64,000 nucleotides of DNA from Pseudorasbora parva (taxonomy: Eukaryota; Chordata; Actinopteri; Cypriniformes; Gobionidae), in the NCBI RefSeq assembly GCF_024679245.1, contig NC_090191.1, forward strand, positions 37,195,138 through 37,259,137, in the 5' to 3' direction. The first letter of the stretch is position 1. Each line of letters opens with the position of its first letter. Of this stretch, positions 14,011 through 25,502 are shown in pieces. A model generated the notes under the pieces. It was not told where the DNA came from, searched no databases, and was given only the letters and a program-made list of their open reading frames with translations. A program made the translations under genes and the position numbers.

Positions 14011-14576
14011 ATGGTTCCTGCACACGGTGTGATTTTTCAAAATCCTTTGCGAATGTTGCATGTCAGACTGTACGAACATGATCGCCGCTGTAAGCCATGT
14101 CACACTGTAAGATCTCAGTGGTCATTAATGTCAGACAGTACGATAGCCAAGGCGCACTAAAAGCGGACGCACGCAAGAAAACTCGTCCAGAGTTTTTTAT
14201 CATCCATTAATTACGCGTTCGGTGACAGTGGCATTACAGACGGGATTGAAATGGTTTTGAAATGGCTACAAAGAAATCTCTAACTCTTGTTTTGGTCATA
14301 GTTTGTCTTGAAAAACCGAGATATTTGACGATCGTCGTAGGAGAAGTCACACTGCAGAATTGTGCGCCAAATCTTCTGACACTGCCATGCAGACGTTCAT
14401 CTGAGGGAAAATTTGATCGCAGCGCTCATTAATCAGCTGCCGGTGAACATGTCAAACTAACGATCAAAGACGTCAGATTTTAGCCTAGGACCAGAGGAAT
14501 CTTTTAGGATTTGCAAAATTCGTCTCAGTCGGCCAAATCATGGGCAAAATCGCACAGTGTGCACCCGGCTTAAGTA
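14011..14576. mobile_element. Degenerate TIR element (non-autonomous DNA transposon)
   Basis: The left end (CCTGCACACGGTGTGATTTT at about 14017) matches the reverse complement of the right end (GGTGCACACTGTGCGATTTT, from about 14570 backwards) with a few changes, giving inverted ends about 560 bp apart. The inside carries repeated CAGACTGTACGA / CAGACAGTACGA blocks and no open frame. I infer an old MITE-like insertion; the superfamily was not determined because no clear TSD is visible. Confidence 0.55.
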
Positions 14577-15424
14577 TGAGTAATACTACGGGGTATTACG
14601 GTATGATGGTGTTTCTTAAATTTAGATTAACATCACATCTAAAAATGCCATGACTGCACCCTGCTTTGCTCCACTCTGTCAACTTGTGACATTTTGAGAA
14701 AATATTTGGCAAAGAGATAAATGGGAATGAAGTGAAAAAGACAGAGGGGGGACTGAATTCTTTACAGCACATTTAGCTCTTGTTCACCCTTTCATGTCTT
14801 TACTATTATAATTCAACTGAATAGAAAAACAAAAGCGTAAAGGGAAGCCTCGGCTCCCATTAAAAGAGCCCTCGCTTGCATCTCCCCGAATCCACGAAGA
14901 CTGAATTAGGGGGGATGTCGGCCTTTGTCATCCTACCAGCTCATCTATGATTCAACACATTCTAAGGCTATGAGGACAAGAGAAACACAGCATCCTGATT
15001 TTTAATCCAATAACAATATTCAGAGTGATCAGGATTTACTGATGCATGCTGGGTAACCAAAGCCACTATTCAAACAAGTGAAACAACACAATTGCTACTA
15101 AATATGTGTTAATTGCTTATTAAATGGAAGAACTGGAGAACATTAGGAATTCAGACATATGGGAGTAAACCTTTGAGTCAATCCATGGAAAGAAACCAAT
15201 TCCCGTGTGATCTCAACTGGGAGAGAAAAAAAAAAAGATCTGCAAATGAATCAGCTCTAGGGGGAAAAAACAGTAGATGGCCCATTAACAAAGCTGATGA
15301 GATAATCTTCTTTCCTCTTCTACATCCAGGAAAAGTTTATTTTACTGATTTCCAGTAAGACTTCAAATACTTTTCAACTACAAAAGCATCCTGAAAATTA
15401 ATTCAAGAAACCTAAAGAGACAGA

Positions 15425-15445
15425 GGGGGGGGGGGGGGGGGGGGG
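15425..15445. repeat. Poly-G tract
   Basis: An uninterrupted run of about 21 G residues beginning right after CAGA. It could form a G-quadruplex; length is likely to be polymorphic and hard to sequence. Confidence 0.95.
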
Positions 15446-17250
15446 ACCCTCCCTGATGTCCTTGCATTACTCACCCCCCTCTTCTCATTGCTTGTCTTCA
15501 TTCACCCTCCCTTTGTCAAAGCAACCTGGGGGTTTCTAGTGGCCAGACCTCTGCTCCTGCAAGCCCTCTGACCCTTAAATTACTTAAGAGTTACTCTAAA
15601 GGCCTTGATCCATCTATAAACACCATGCACATCCCCCCATTTAGCGAGTGTACACACCTCATAATGCTACTTTGCTTTCACCAACACACATCGGTTCAAC
15701 AGCCTCATCCCGGCAGTGTCGACATGACGTCACTGGCACCATCCGCTGCATTCCAGTCTTCCACCCCACCACACACCACACAGCATATTTTGCACACTTT
15801 CATCGGTATATGCTTTGACATGTTTATGTAACGGTTTAAATCTATGAGTGCTTAGGAAGAATTACTAATACAGTCTAAAATATCAGTCTGAACGTCGGTG
15901 TGTATAACCGTTCAGTTTGTGCAGAAGGGCCTTCACTAGGCAACTAACAACAATCCATCTTTATCTGTGTTCAGTTATACTTTCTCCACGAAAGGTCCAT
16001 ACTGAGTAGAAACCAGACACCGGAACGAACAGAGAGGGTCTTGTGATATTCAGAGAAAACACTCAAGCCTGTATGTAATGAGATCCAACTGAGTTTCAAA
16101 GACCCAATTTGTTATATTTAGATGTCAATGTGTTATTAAAAAAAGTCAAATCTGGCCTAATGAAAATTAACTTTAGTTTAACACAAACACACACACACAC
16201 ACACACAAAAAAAAAGTAATGGATAATCAATGCAAGTATACATTTGAATAGAGAGCGTTTTGACCTAACACTGTCTGGTTGAACATGGTCTGAAAGTAAC
16301 AAACGATGCGTGAAAAAGGTCTGTTTTAGCACATCTCACACACACATATAAGCTTCCGTGTTTAGAATGTTTGATGCACAGTTTTGTAACAAATCACTGG
16401 AAAGTAATTTATTTACTCTTTATTTTATCTGCCATCAGACTATCTGAGACATTGTTGCTATGGGCTGCGTCTGACAGACTGACGTTCTGACACCGCAAGC
16501 TTCATGCTTTCTAACCTGGTTGCAATTATTCTGCTTATTATATATGTAAAATACAAGTAGTCCACATTCCTGTAGTAATTGTTATACTAGAATTTTTCTG
16601 TAGTGATAGATTTGAAATATTGTGTAAATATTAACTGGTTCACAAATTCTATACTGCCCCTGGTGGCAGCGCTGAAAATGCAACACGTAGATGAAATACA
16701 TTATTCATTTGGAATGTAACATTTAAAAAATCAAGCTAGCATAACATCTACATTCAAGCAAAAATGTGAATGCAGACACTTCCTAGATTTTGCAAGCTTC
16801 GCAAGACTTTCTGTCATGAAAGGAATTTATAATGCAACAATTGTGCTATGCATTCTCAGCATTGCTGAAAGGGACTACTAAAGAATTGTCTTTTTCATTT
16901 TATGTCAACTACTGTCATGATGGAATTTGAAGAGAACTTTGCTGACACAACTGGTTAACATGTCAACATATTTACATCTAGCTATCTGAACAACTACAGA
17001 ACAGAAATTTGAGTACTAAGAACACTCATTAAGCATGTACAAGATGACGAGTCATATGATAAAGTATGTTCTGGGCCTAACCTGCAACTTTACCAAAGCT
17101 CTTCTTCACCCACCCACATCCTGTAAGGGGCACCATAAGAACCATGACCACAAAACTGCACAAACAAGTTACACCAACATGATTTCCTGTTGTAAGTTTG
17201 GCATACTTTTACATTTGTCTTTTACTGCTGTTTCATAAAAGCACTTTTAG
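15446..17250. other. No gene seen; WNK1 intron 1, proximal part
   Basis: Holds a short (CA)n microsatellite at 16184-16207. No WNK1 exon 2 signal (kinase subdomains III-IV) was found on the minus strand here or further left, so exon 2 probably lies outside the window. Confidence 0.5.
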
Positions 17251-17360
17251 GCCTTTGGTCAACCACGAAAGTAAAGTTCACACAAACAACATGAGCATCT
17301 GCTATAATAAATGAAGGCTGAACATAGCTGCAGAGGTGGATACCATGGTACTTTTCTTAC

Positions 17361-18092
17361 CTGAAGTTCACACCACGCTACCTCCACCGTCGTCTCCGTG
17401 TCCAAGCCTTTGTAGACAGTTTTGAATGAGCCACGTCCAATCTCGATATCAAATTTGAGGAAACGGCCATCAGGTGAGGTGCCCACAGCTTTGGTCTCCA
17501 CTTCTTCTATGTCATCCTGAACCTTTTTCTCAGCCTCCCTCTGCTCAGCTTCAGCACGGGCCTTCGCCACCCCTTTCTCTTCCTCCTCACGTTTATCTGC
17601 TAGTCCGCTCTCCTGCTCCTTGTCGCCCACGTCGCTGGGCTCTGTCTCCGCTGTCCCAAGGGCCTCAGCCTCACCCACATCCTGCACAGATGGGCTTTGT
17701 ACCTCCACGATCCCATCAACCCCAGCGCCTCTTCCATCCTCTGCATGTTCTTCCACAACTATCCCCGAAACACCCGATTGGATGTCAATGGTTACACCAG
17801 AGGCCAAACCCAGCACTGCAGGCACCACAAACTGCTCGCAGTCTGGAGGTGAGGTGAGGATGCAGGCTTTGCTGGGCAAGTCGAGGGCTGTGGCATTGGA
17901 GTCACAGATGACGCTACGCCTAAAAAATCTGTGCTCAGCTGTTTTCAGATCTTTATCCATGGTATGGCGTCGCTTTCTGACCTCCGTGTCTAGCTTCTCA
18001 GCCACCATTGAGTCCGAACCGGAGCCATTCACATTCTTTGGAGGTGGAGGGGCCAAGAAGGTCACCACCTTGTTAGGATTTTCTGAAGACAT
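17361..18092 (-). CDS. wnk1: WNK1-type serine/threonine kinase, first coding exon
   Basis: WNK1 is a cytoplasmic kinase that phosphorylates OSR1/SPAK and so controls Na-Cl and K-Cl cotransporters. This exon encodes 244 residues from ATG 18092 to a phase-0 donor (CTTCAG/GTAAG at 17361/17360). Visible landmarks are a short N-terminus, RKRRHTMDK at 39-47, [18 protein letters not shown] at 53-70, an acidic, Glu/Ala-rich linker at about 110-190, [12 protein letters not shown] at 193-204, and the start of the kinase domain, [20 protein letters not shown] at 209-228, then [14 protein letters not shown] to the exon end. The glycine loop contains the WNK-specific catalytic Lys (K224), and the usual VAIK lysine position is Cys (C241), the defining WNK feature. 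The exon ends at ELQ, as in human WNK1 exon 1. The start has G at -3. Teleosts often have two wnk1 copies; I cannot tell which this is. Confidence 0.96.
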
Positions 18093-18999
18093 CTCTCCAG
18101 GAAAAAAAAATATCTTAAATGTATAAATAAATTATTATGAAAAAACTTGTAAACCTTGACCTTTTTCAAAAAAAAAAAAAAAAAATTCCTGTTCCTGCTT
18201 TGACTGTGGCACAAAAAGCCTATGGAAAAAAAGCTCACGTGAACCACAGAGTTTGCAGGAAGGCCCCCTCTGTGGGGTATTCCTTACTAACAGTTACTCT
18301 TACAGTGTAAGGGGCCAGAGCCCAAGAGAGGAGGTGTTCTTTTATAAACGTAAAAGAACAAGACACAGTCACTGAGAGGCAAGTACTGATGGTGACAGAC
18401 AAAAACTGTCAAATCCACTTCATCCATCCTGCAGTGACTCGGAGACAGCCGTCATTGGGCATAAGGGACCACAAGAGGAGAAAAGGGCAAGAGCCTTGAT
18501 GTTCTTCAGACCTTCCGAGTGCAGGAAACCTGGCTTCGAAACCAAAAACCAGGTCCAGATTTACTGCAAGAGACATACAAAGAACATGAATTACACACCC
18601 ACGTTTGTTTTTAATGGTTTAAAAGCATTAAAAGCTATTCTCCAATGTAATACGCATTTTAATATTATAATTATAGCAAAACATAAAATCTAAGGATAAC
18701 AATTTTGGTGAAAATATAAACTTTTTAAATATTAGATATTAATAGAAATATTAAATATTAGCCTGTGTTACAACTACAGACACATTTGTACTAAAATGCA
18801 AGCATAACGTTTAAAGCAGCTACAAAAACTACCTATTCTGCCCAGACTATTATTTGGATTTTAGTGTTTCTCAGAAGCCTTTTGCAAACGATTCTCCGTA
18901 CTTATTCTCGATAACGAGTCAGACAGGCTTTAGTTTCAATCGTACAAGTAAGGAAAAATAAATACAATTTTGTGCCTCAAAATATCAACAAAACAAAAC
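18093..18999. other. Region upstream of WNK1 start; 5'UTR or 5' intron
   Basis: Directly upstream of the WNK1 ATG (read on the minus strand) is AT-rich sequence with two long T tracts (18103-18111 and about 18168-18185). This is odd for a GC-rich 5'UTR and could be the end of a short 5'UTR intron, but the only AG sites before the ATG are preceded by G and are weak acceptors. No other gene is seen. Confidence 0.35.
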
Positions 19000-19900
19000 C
19001 ATGTGACGGCAGATTAACACGTCTACTGCGCACGCGGGGGTCTCGAGACGGGTCGCCCTGGTTACGTTGGGTGGCCATCTGAGATTTGGGGGATTTTGTA
19101 ATTTTCCGGCAAAGACAAGCACAAAACGCAAACCAATTCTGGCGTATTTAGCATTTTTGGGGCATTTATATGATTTAAAAGTCGCCAGCGAGTATTTAAG
19201 ATACGGCTTTTAAAAGTTGTCAAGTAACGGCGACCGTTGGCTCTTCAGGTCTCTAGCTCGCTCTCAAAATAATGCCGCGCGCGTTTAATAGCGTTTATTG
19301 AACAGGAAACGCGTCGAAACACACTGCTACAAACATGACACACAGTGGATATTTAATACCTGATGCCTGTCAGTCCATAATAAACGAGCCAGGTATATAC
19401 AATTTCTGCTGCAATGAAAAAATAGGAGACTGGCCATGGCCAGCGATTACCTTTCGTATCGTCATGTCCATTCCCCTCTGATGTAGACAAAAGCGACAGC
19501 TGCAGTTGTCCGAATAATTTAATAGCGGTAAAAGCCAAATACTTATAATAGAGACAAAAAGAATCACGGCTATAAAACCGAATGGTCAGAAAATATAAAT
19601 CCCATGGATTTAGCACATCTACGCGTTCATCGTGCTGTTTGCTCTACAGGCCAAGTTCAACACGGGGCTGTTGAATCCAACGCGATGCAATGATTCTTCT
19701 AATGAAATCGCTATCCAGCGTAAATATGTATCCCGTGATAAAACATCATGACAAATCACAAACAGAGTCCGGTTCCGGGGGACTGCACGCGGGGCCGCTG
19801 CAAACCACCGATTTTCTTCCTTTCACGTGAACAATGCAACAACATCCACTGCGGTTTGCGTTCGCTGCTGTCGAGCCGGTTGAATCGCTATCCTTATGCA
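19000..19900 (-). promoter_or_regulatory. CpG-enriched candidate WNK1 promoter region
   Basis: CpG dinucleotides cluster here in otherwise CpG-poor DNA: ACTGCGCACGCGGGGGTC near 19026, GCCGCGCGCG near 19273, ACGCGTCG near 19310 and GCACGCGGGGCCGCTG near 19786. The block is 0.9-1.8 kb upstream of the WNK1 start codon, a fitting place for its promoter and 5'UTR. Because ninj2 points the other way, it may act in both directions. No TATA box or exact start site can be assigned. Possible 5'UTR donors on the minus strand (GAAAG/GTAATC near 19450, CATCAG/GTATTA near 19363) are only consensus-level matches. Confidence 0.45.
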
Positions 19901-21001
19901 GCAGTCGACAAATGACAACTGGTAGTCTCCATATGTAGTATTAGGGTTTGTGTAACTGCTGCTCTTGGTTCGGGTGGTGTTATTAGGACTCCAGTCTGTC
20001 ACGTTGGTTTTAGCTCCGAGGCTGCTGCTGTCTACCCTCCCACTGAATACTGACAGCGGAGACGCCAGCTGGCAGTGTCTTAGGTGGGCCTGAAGAGGTC
20101 GCTGTTTCATCCTCCCCGAGTTGATTTAAAGTATGGATGACTGCAGTGCAAAATTCCCTCCCTCATTACAGTAGCAGGTAAAACAATGAATGCAATTTTC
20201 CTCAAGTACATCCTTGTTTGCTAGGCTAATTATTATTTTGTCCCAATGTATTCTCAATGTCAGTACATCCTGATCTAGTGCTTTTGGACAGGCGATGCTC
20301 AGTTGCACACTCTCTTATCTAAGTGCTTATTAAGAGCTTGCTTAAAGTTGGACCACAGCAGAGATGCCAGTAGCTATATCTCGTTTGCCTTGGCATGAAA
20401 TTCTGGCTCCTCTGCCATGCTGCTAATTAAAGGTAGATCTGTGAGGTATCAGGCCAATAAACTTAAACTTCTGGCACATGTGCTTTTACTGCATAAACAA
20501 AGAGAGCAAGTTCAAATTACAGCAAGTTCCATGCAGCAAATATACAATGTTTCCCTTCTCATTTATTACAGATGATTTTTATTAAATAACAAAACAGTAC
20601 TTGTCAAAGATATAAGCAAAGACCAAAATAAATTTTTTACGGTAAATGCCCAATGCCTCAAAAAGAAAAAAATGAGGAAGCATTAATGGTAAGCAACGTT
20701 TCTGTGGTCATGTTGCTGCAATTCAATTGTGTATTTTGCATGCATATTAAGCATCTTCTCTGTAAGTGTTTTTTTTTTAGCAAGATATAGCACATTCAGA
20801 AATAGTAGTAGCCTACTACTGTAGAAAATACAAATACAAATGATGTTGAATTTTCATTTAGTGTAAGTGTAAATGAAGACACAGAAGACATTACTATTTT
20901 AAATGTTTTTTTGTCATGTGTGTCCAGACTGTTTTCTCAGAGACTATTTATGTGAAGCCCATTACAAAACTAGACATTTGTTTTTCCTTTTTGCATTCCA
21001 G
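19901..21001. other. Intergenic space between WNK1 promoter and ninj2 candidate exon
   Basis: A 95-codon minus frame (20110-19823) is rich in Ser/Thr and unrecognised. Nothing else is supported except a good polypyrimidine tract and acceptor ending at 21001. Confidence 0.4.
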
Positions 21002-21109
21002 ATGGCACACATGAGTATGATCTTAGCTAACATCGCAGATTCTCTATGGAGGCCCTGCTACATAAAACCACCTATGGGGTCCGACGAGGCAACAAGCATG
21101 CATAATCAA
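21002..21109 (+). CDS. ninj2: Candidate alternative first coding exon of ninj2 (B)
   Basis: A strong acceptor (TTTTTGCATTCCAG) ends at 21001 and is followed at once by ATG. The 36 codons run MAHMSMILANIADSLWRPCY, IKPPMGSDEATSMHNQ, and stop at a donor, CAA/GTAAGA, in phase 0. The ninj2 exon at 52370 also begins in phase 0, so joining would give a 155-residue ninjurin with a longer cytosolic N-terminus. It would need a non-coding exon upstream, perhaps from the CpG block at 19-20 kb. Position, orientation and phase fit; no homology proves it. It competes with, or is used alternatively to, exon 26850-26885. Confidence 0.35.
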
Positions 21110-22389
21110 GTAAGACAGTAAGGTGTCGAGATCGCAGTATGTGTCTTTGATTGCATGCCTGAGAGGCTGTTTGTTCTGGATGCATTGACTGGGATGGGTA
21201 CACTTTGTTCCCCTGCCTAAATGAAGGCAGTGATTGAGTACTGTTGACATAGAAATCAACCATTTGGAAATTTAACACATGGTACGGATATCAAAGAAGA
21301 TTGCATTAGCATTGCATTAACACTAACAAACCTTTCATTATTTGACAAATTAATTAGTGCAAGCAGAATGTGTCAAATGCGCGTTGTCTTTATTTGTAGA
21401 TTTAAGTGAGTTTGAAGAAGATTTCTCTAAATGGATTAGGGAAATTACAAAAGTAGCATGTCAAATCATGTAGCTTCAGTACATCAGTTTATCCACTTGG
21501 CGGTGGTAATGAGTGAGTGAGAAAAACAGGCATTTCTTAATCACCCAAAATTTGATTATTCATTGCTATAATATGTATATTTTTAAACATTATGCAGGGT
21601 CTCCTCACTGTGGATTACTGGGGTATTGTGTTCAGACGGGTCTTTAAGATTACTGCAACACTCCGGAAGGGAAATATTTACTTTGAGATTGAAACAATGC
21701 ACCAGCTAATCTAAATGAGTGTAAGCAGGGTTATCTTAAAGCCACCATGTCAAATGCCTGCTGGAAAGTTTAACATTCCATTGTAAAGAGCCACTGGATG
21801 TCTGTGCATGCTGATCTTCCAGCACACTCGTATATGCAAAGTCAGGTGACGTATAAATGAGAAGAATATGCAGACCCACTTTATTCAAATTCCAGCTTGT
21901 GTAACAGGAGATATTTCAGATCATGCAACATGAAGAAGAATTTATTTTCAACTATTCCTATCGTGTGCTAGAAAAGGCTCTTTTTGTTATGATTAGTTCT
22001 TTCCAGAATCTTAATAATGTATGCATTGCATAACTTAGTCATGAGACAAATGACCATCTGACATCACAGTAAAGCTCAGAACAAGTGGCCGCATTCCACT
22101 TCAGAACACTCTATAGGTATCGGAGTGAGGTGATGACAGACAGTCTGATAGAAATCTGTGTTTTTGTTCCTACTGCTAATCTAAGTCCTGTTTGATGGTA
22201 TAGAGCGGAGGGTACACAATGTACAGAGTTCAGGAGATGACGGGAGGAGCAGTTGTCTTTCGTGTATAGGGAAACAAACTCGCTTAAAACTATTTAGTTG
22301 ATTAACTAAAAGGAAATGCCCTGAACTTGGTCATTAAGTCTTCTACACAGAAGAGTTTAGTCTCTGCTGATGTTTTTTTTTCATACTTT
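21110..22389. other. No gene seen
   Basis: No exon or transposon was recognised between the candidate ninj2 exon and the repeat block that follows. Confidence 0.5.
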
Positions 22390-23445
22390 GTACACTACCA
22401 CTCAAAAGTTTGGGATCAATAAGATTTTGGCTTAAAAAAAGAAATTCATACTTGTATTATATATTTTTTGCTATTCTTTTTAAATGACGATTACATTTTT
22501 TTATTAGAATCATAATAAAATGTATTATGATTCTCACAAAAAATAAAGCAGCAAATGTTTTTGAACACCAAATCAGCATTAGAATGATTTCTGACTGAAG
22601 ACTGGAGTAATGATGCTGAACATTTTGTGCGGAAGTTTGTTTCCGCCACAGAATAAAACATTTTAAAAGATAATTGCGACATTTTATCTCACAATTCTGA
22701 CGTTTTTTCTCTGTTATAATGCCAGAATCGCAATTTATAAAGTCAGAATTGCGTGATATAAATTCAGAACTGTGAGATATACAGTCAAACTTGTGACTTT
22801 TTTTCTTTTTAATTGCAAATGTATAACTTGCACAACTCGCAATCCTGACTTCATTTTTCAGAGTTGTGAGATATATCCCCGGTTTGACAGACAAGGCTTA
22901 AGCTAGCTCCTAAAATGCATGTTTGAGGTTTGAGCTGTTTTAACTGAAAGCAACTTGCACTGACATATCTTAAAATATATCAGTGCCATTGTTTTGTTTC
23001 AAGAAGCACACAAGTAATTATTTTTTCCGGATGTTTATAAAAGCTACTAAAATGCCTTAATTGAACTAGGGCTTAATCCTGGCTTAGTCTAAGGAATATT
23101 TTCTCAGAATTCCAAGTTTATATCTCTCAATTCTGACTTTATATCTTTATAAATCTTTAAACTCGCAATTCTGAAAAACAAAAACAAAAAAAGTAATAGT
23201 ATTATAAACGTTTTTTAATTCTGTGGCGGAGACAAGCTTCCATAGCTTTGCCATCACAGGAATAAACTACATCTTAAAATATATTAAAATAATATTTATA
23301 TATTAAATATTATTATTTATGATATATTTTAAATTGTAATAATATTCCATGTTGTATTTAACAAATAAATGCAGGCTTGGTGATTATGAGAAACTTCTAT
23401 TAAAAACATTCAACTATCTTACTTTTTAACGGTACTGTATGCACA
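22390..23445. repeat. Dispersed fish repeat, split by a second element
   Basis: Left part 22390-22628 starts with ACTACCACTCAAAAGTTTGG and runs to GACTGGAGTAATGATGCTGA. The right part, 23243-23445, resumes with TTTGCCATCACAGGAATAAA and ends in AACGGTACTGTA. Other copies in this window (27568-27910 and 40310-40850) show these two parts belong to one repeat of about 400 bp. Its terminal motif CAAAAGTTTGGGGTCAGTAA is widespread in cyprinid genomes. The family name is not known to me. Confidence 0.7.
22629..23243. mobile_element. TIR element inserted in the dispersed repeat
   Basis: The left end GGAAGTTTGTTTCCGCCACA (22631) pairs with the right end TGTGGCGGAGACAAGCTTCC (ends about 23241) as inverted repeats of about 20 bp with two differences. 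Inside, variants of CAGAATTGCGAGA / CTCGCAATTCTGAC recur in both orientations, making a long degenerate palindromic array. Non-coding; superfamily not determined. Confidence 0.65.
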
Positions 23446-24691
23446 CCACATTAGCTCACACACAGTGCATTGGCCACTTGAACCAGAAGTTAATTTAATT
23501 CAGTCTATTTTAGGCCTCAAAGTGGTCATCTGCTCTGGCTCTGTGATTGAGGTTACATGCAGAGATGTTTTGGCCACTAGCGGAGCACAAAGGACCACAA
23601 ATGCCACGTGTCCACCACTATTGCAGCTGCAGTGGCTCTCAGCCCATGGACTGTGTCAGTGACTGTAGCTGCAAATGCCTCATTGTGTATTTTCGGAGAG
23701 GAATGAGTGGGTGACCAGCACGAGCTGTCACTGTGGGAATGGTCTAAGAGAGCGAACAGGCTGCTGTTTAGTTCAGAGATGAAGCTCTGGGTGATGGCAC
23801 TGTCGAGTGAACCTTCATTCCGGAGGACAAAAAACACCTCAACATCCATCTATCACCTTCTCACGAGTCATTCTCTCTCTACGGCTCCTCTTCGCTCTTG
23901 TTTTTTCTTAGTGAGGCCCAGATCCCTTAGCAAACACGGCATGTTTAACATACCTGCATCGGGGCACTGCGGTTGAAAGGGCCCTCTGTCAACCCCCACA
24001 CCCTTAATGGGGGCTGCGCTTCAGCTCTTTAGCTTTTAGAAATATCTGCTTCGTTTGATGCCTTTAGCTGATCCTCTCTGTGTCTGTAATTACAGCAATT
24101 ATTATTCTCCCTTGTGACTTTGTGAGTCAAATCACTATTGTGACTGCATAATGGGACGTTATGTGCCTCGCTCGGATAATTGCTAACAAGAAAACAAGCA
24201 GGTCACTGTCGTCTTGGATGAAAATATCCATTTCATGGTTTAATACCGGACACGCTTTATCCAAATGCGCTCCGTTATCTAATATGTGGGAGCATCCCAA
24301 GGCCGCATTGTCAGAAGAAAGTGTCTCGTAACACCACACAGTTGCCACTGAATAATGTTTATCAAACTGCTGTTCTGGTTGGTGCATGATGGCTTGAAAT
24401 GCAATATGCATAATATTGTGTTTTAATCATATAATATGTGGCTACACCTATAAGTCTGCTGCATTACGACACTGGTGGTCATAATAAAGTCAGAAAAGCC
24501 AGTAGTTTAGGTTTATTGAGTTGATCTTTTGTCATCATGGAGAGCCACCTTCCTATAAATGTCAAGAGAACATAATCTGAACCCTAGCTCTACTTGATGT
24601 GTTTATGAGAGAAAAAGCAATGACCAAATCATAAATTAATATTTAAAAATAAAAAATCTCATATTTTCATTCGCAAAAACATTTTTTTAAT
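23446..24691. other. Unassigned, low-repeat sequence
   Basis: Contains several short frames (for example 23849-23577 minus, 24411-24127 minus) without recognised families. It is less repeat-like than its surroundings, so conserved regulatory DNA is possible but cannot be judged from one sequence. Confidence 0.35.
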
Positions 24692-24699
24692 GAAATTAG

Positions 24700-25104
24700 T
24701 AGAGGCGGAGAGTATTGGAGTGTTTTTACTTTCTACTCAAGTACATTTTTAAGTATACTTTATCTTTAGTAAAAACTTTTACTTCACTATTACAATTCAT
24801 TTCATAAATAAAAGTCGTTGTTTTTCTTACCTTTAATACTTAATTACATTAAAAATTTAGAACTTTCTTACTTGTAAAACTTTGAATTACTTTTACTTGA
24901 GTAAAAGTATACGGCGCTACATTTTTTATGTAATTAAGTATTACATGATATTTAATATGAAATGCACTGCAGTAAAAAGTTGAATATTATGTTTTGGAAT
25001 GTTGTGAAGTAAAAGTTTTCCAAAGAAGAACACTGATAAAGTACATATACTTGAAAAACTAAATTAATTGTAAAGTAAAAATACTTCAATACTGTCCGCC
25101 TCTG
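24700..25104. mobile_element. Non-autonomous hAT element, 405 bp, exact TSD
   Basis: The ends are TAGAGGCGGAGAGTATTG and the reverse complement CAGAGGCGGACAGTATTG, with the similarity continuing through ...TTTTTACTTT (over 30 bp of inverted repeat). The element is flanked on both sides by the identical 8-bp target duplication GAAATTAG (24692-24699 and 25105-25112). An 8-bp TSD with a YAGRG-type terminus is diagnostic for hAT. The interior is AT-rich, with many AAGTA / TACTT motifs and no open frame. Confidence 0.88.
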
Positions 25105-25112
25105 GAAATTAG

Positions 25113-25502
25113 ATGTACTAATTCATGTTCAACTGGCCCAGTGTCCAATTCATGAACAAATCATTCTTTTGAGTCTAATCCTTTCAATGAATAAACAATC
25201 TGAATGATAATCTGATCAGATATCAGACTGGATCTAATCTTGAAAATGGGTTGTTCAAAAGAAAAAAGGGTTTCACCATGTCCCTTTAGGGGCTCCGTAG
25301 AGCACTAGTAATCCAGATTTGGTAATCTGAGAAAGTGTGTATCTGGAGCAGGGTGATGCAATCCCATTTTGCTTTGAAAAAGGGGCACAAAAGTTACTCT
25401 TACTTAGTGATTCCGGTCTTACATGACTTTAGAAGACTTATATAACAATATATTTCCAAATGTTTAAATACTTTTATGTTGTTTTTGTGTCTTTTTTGTG
25501 CA
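25113..25502. other. No gene seen
   Basis: AT-rich spacer between two transposons; nothing recognised. Confidence 0.5.

Noticed and set aside
1..17250. Search for WNK1 exon 2 on the minus strand
   Set aside because: No stretch matching the expected continuation of the kinase N-lobe with flanking splice sites was found by eye; exon 2 probably lies beyond position 1.
17474..18126. Open frames of 127 and 168 codons on the plus strand
   Set aside because: They are antisense to the WNK1 exon, and their Pro/Ser-rich products come from the opposite strand of its acidic linker. No domain or splice support.
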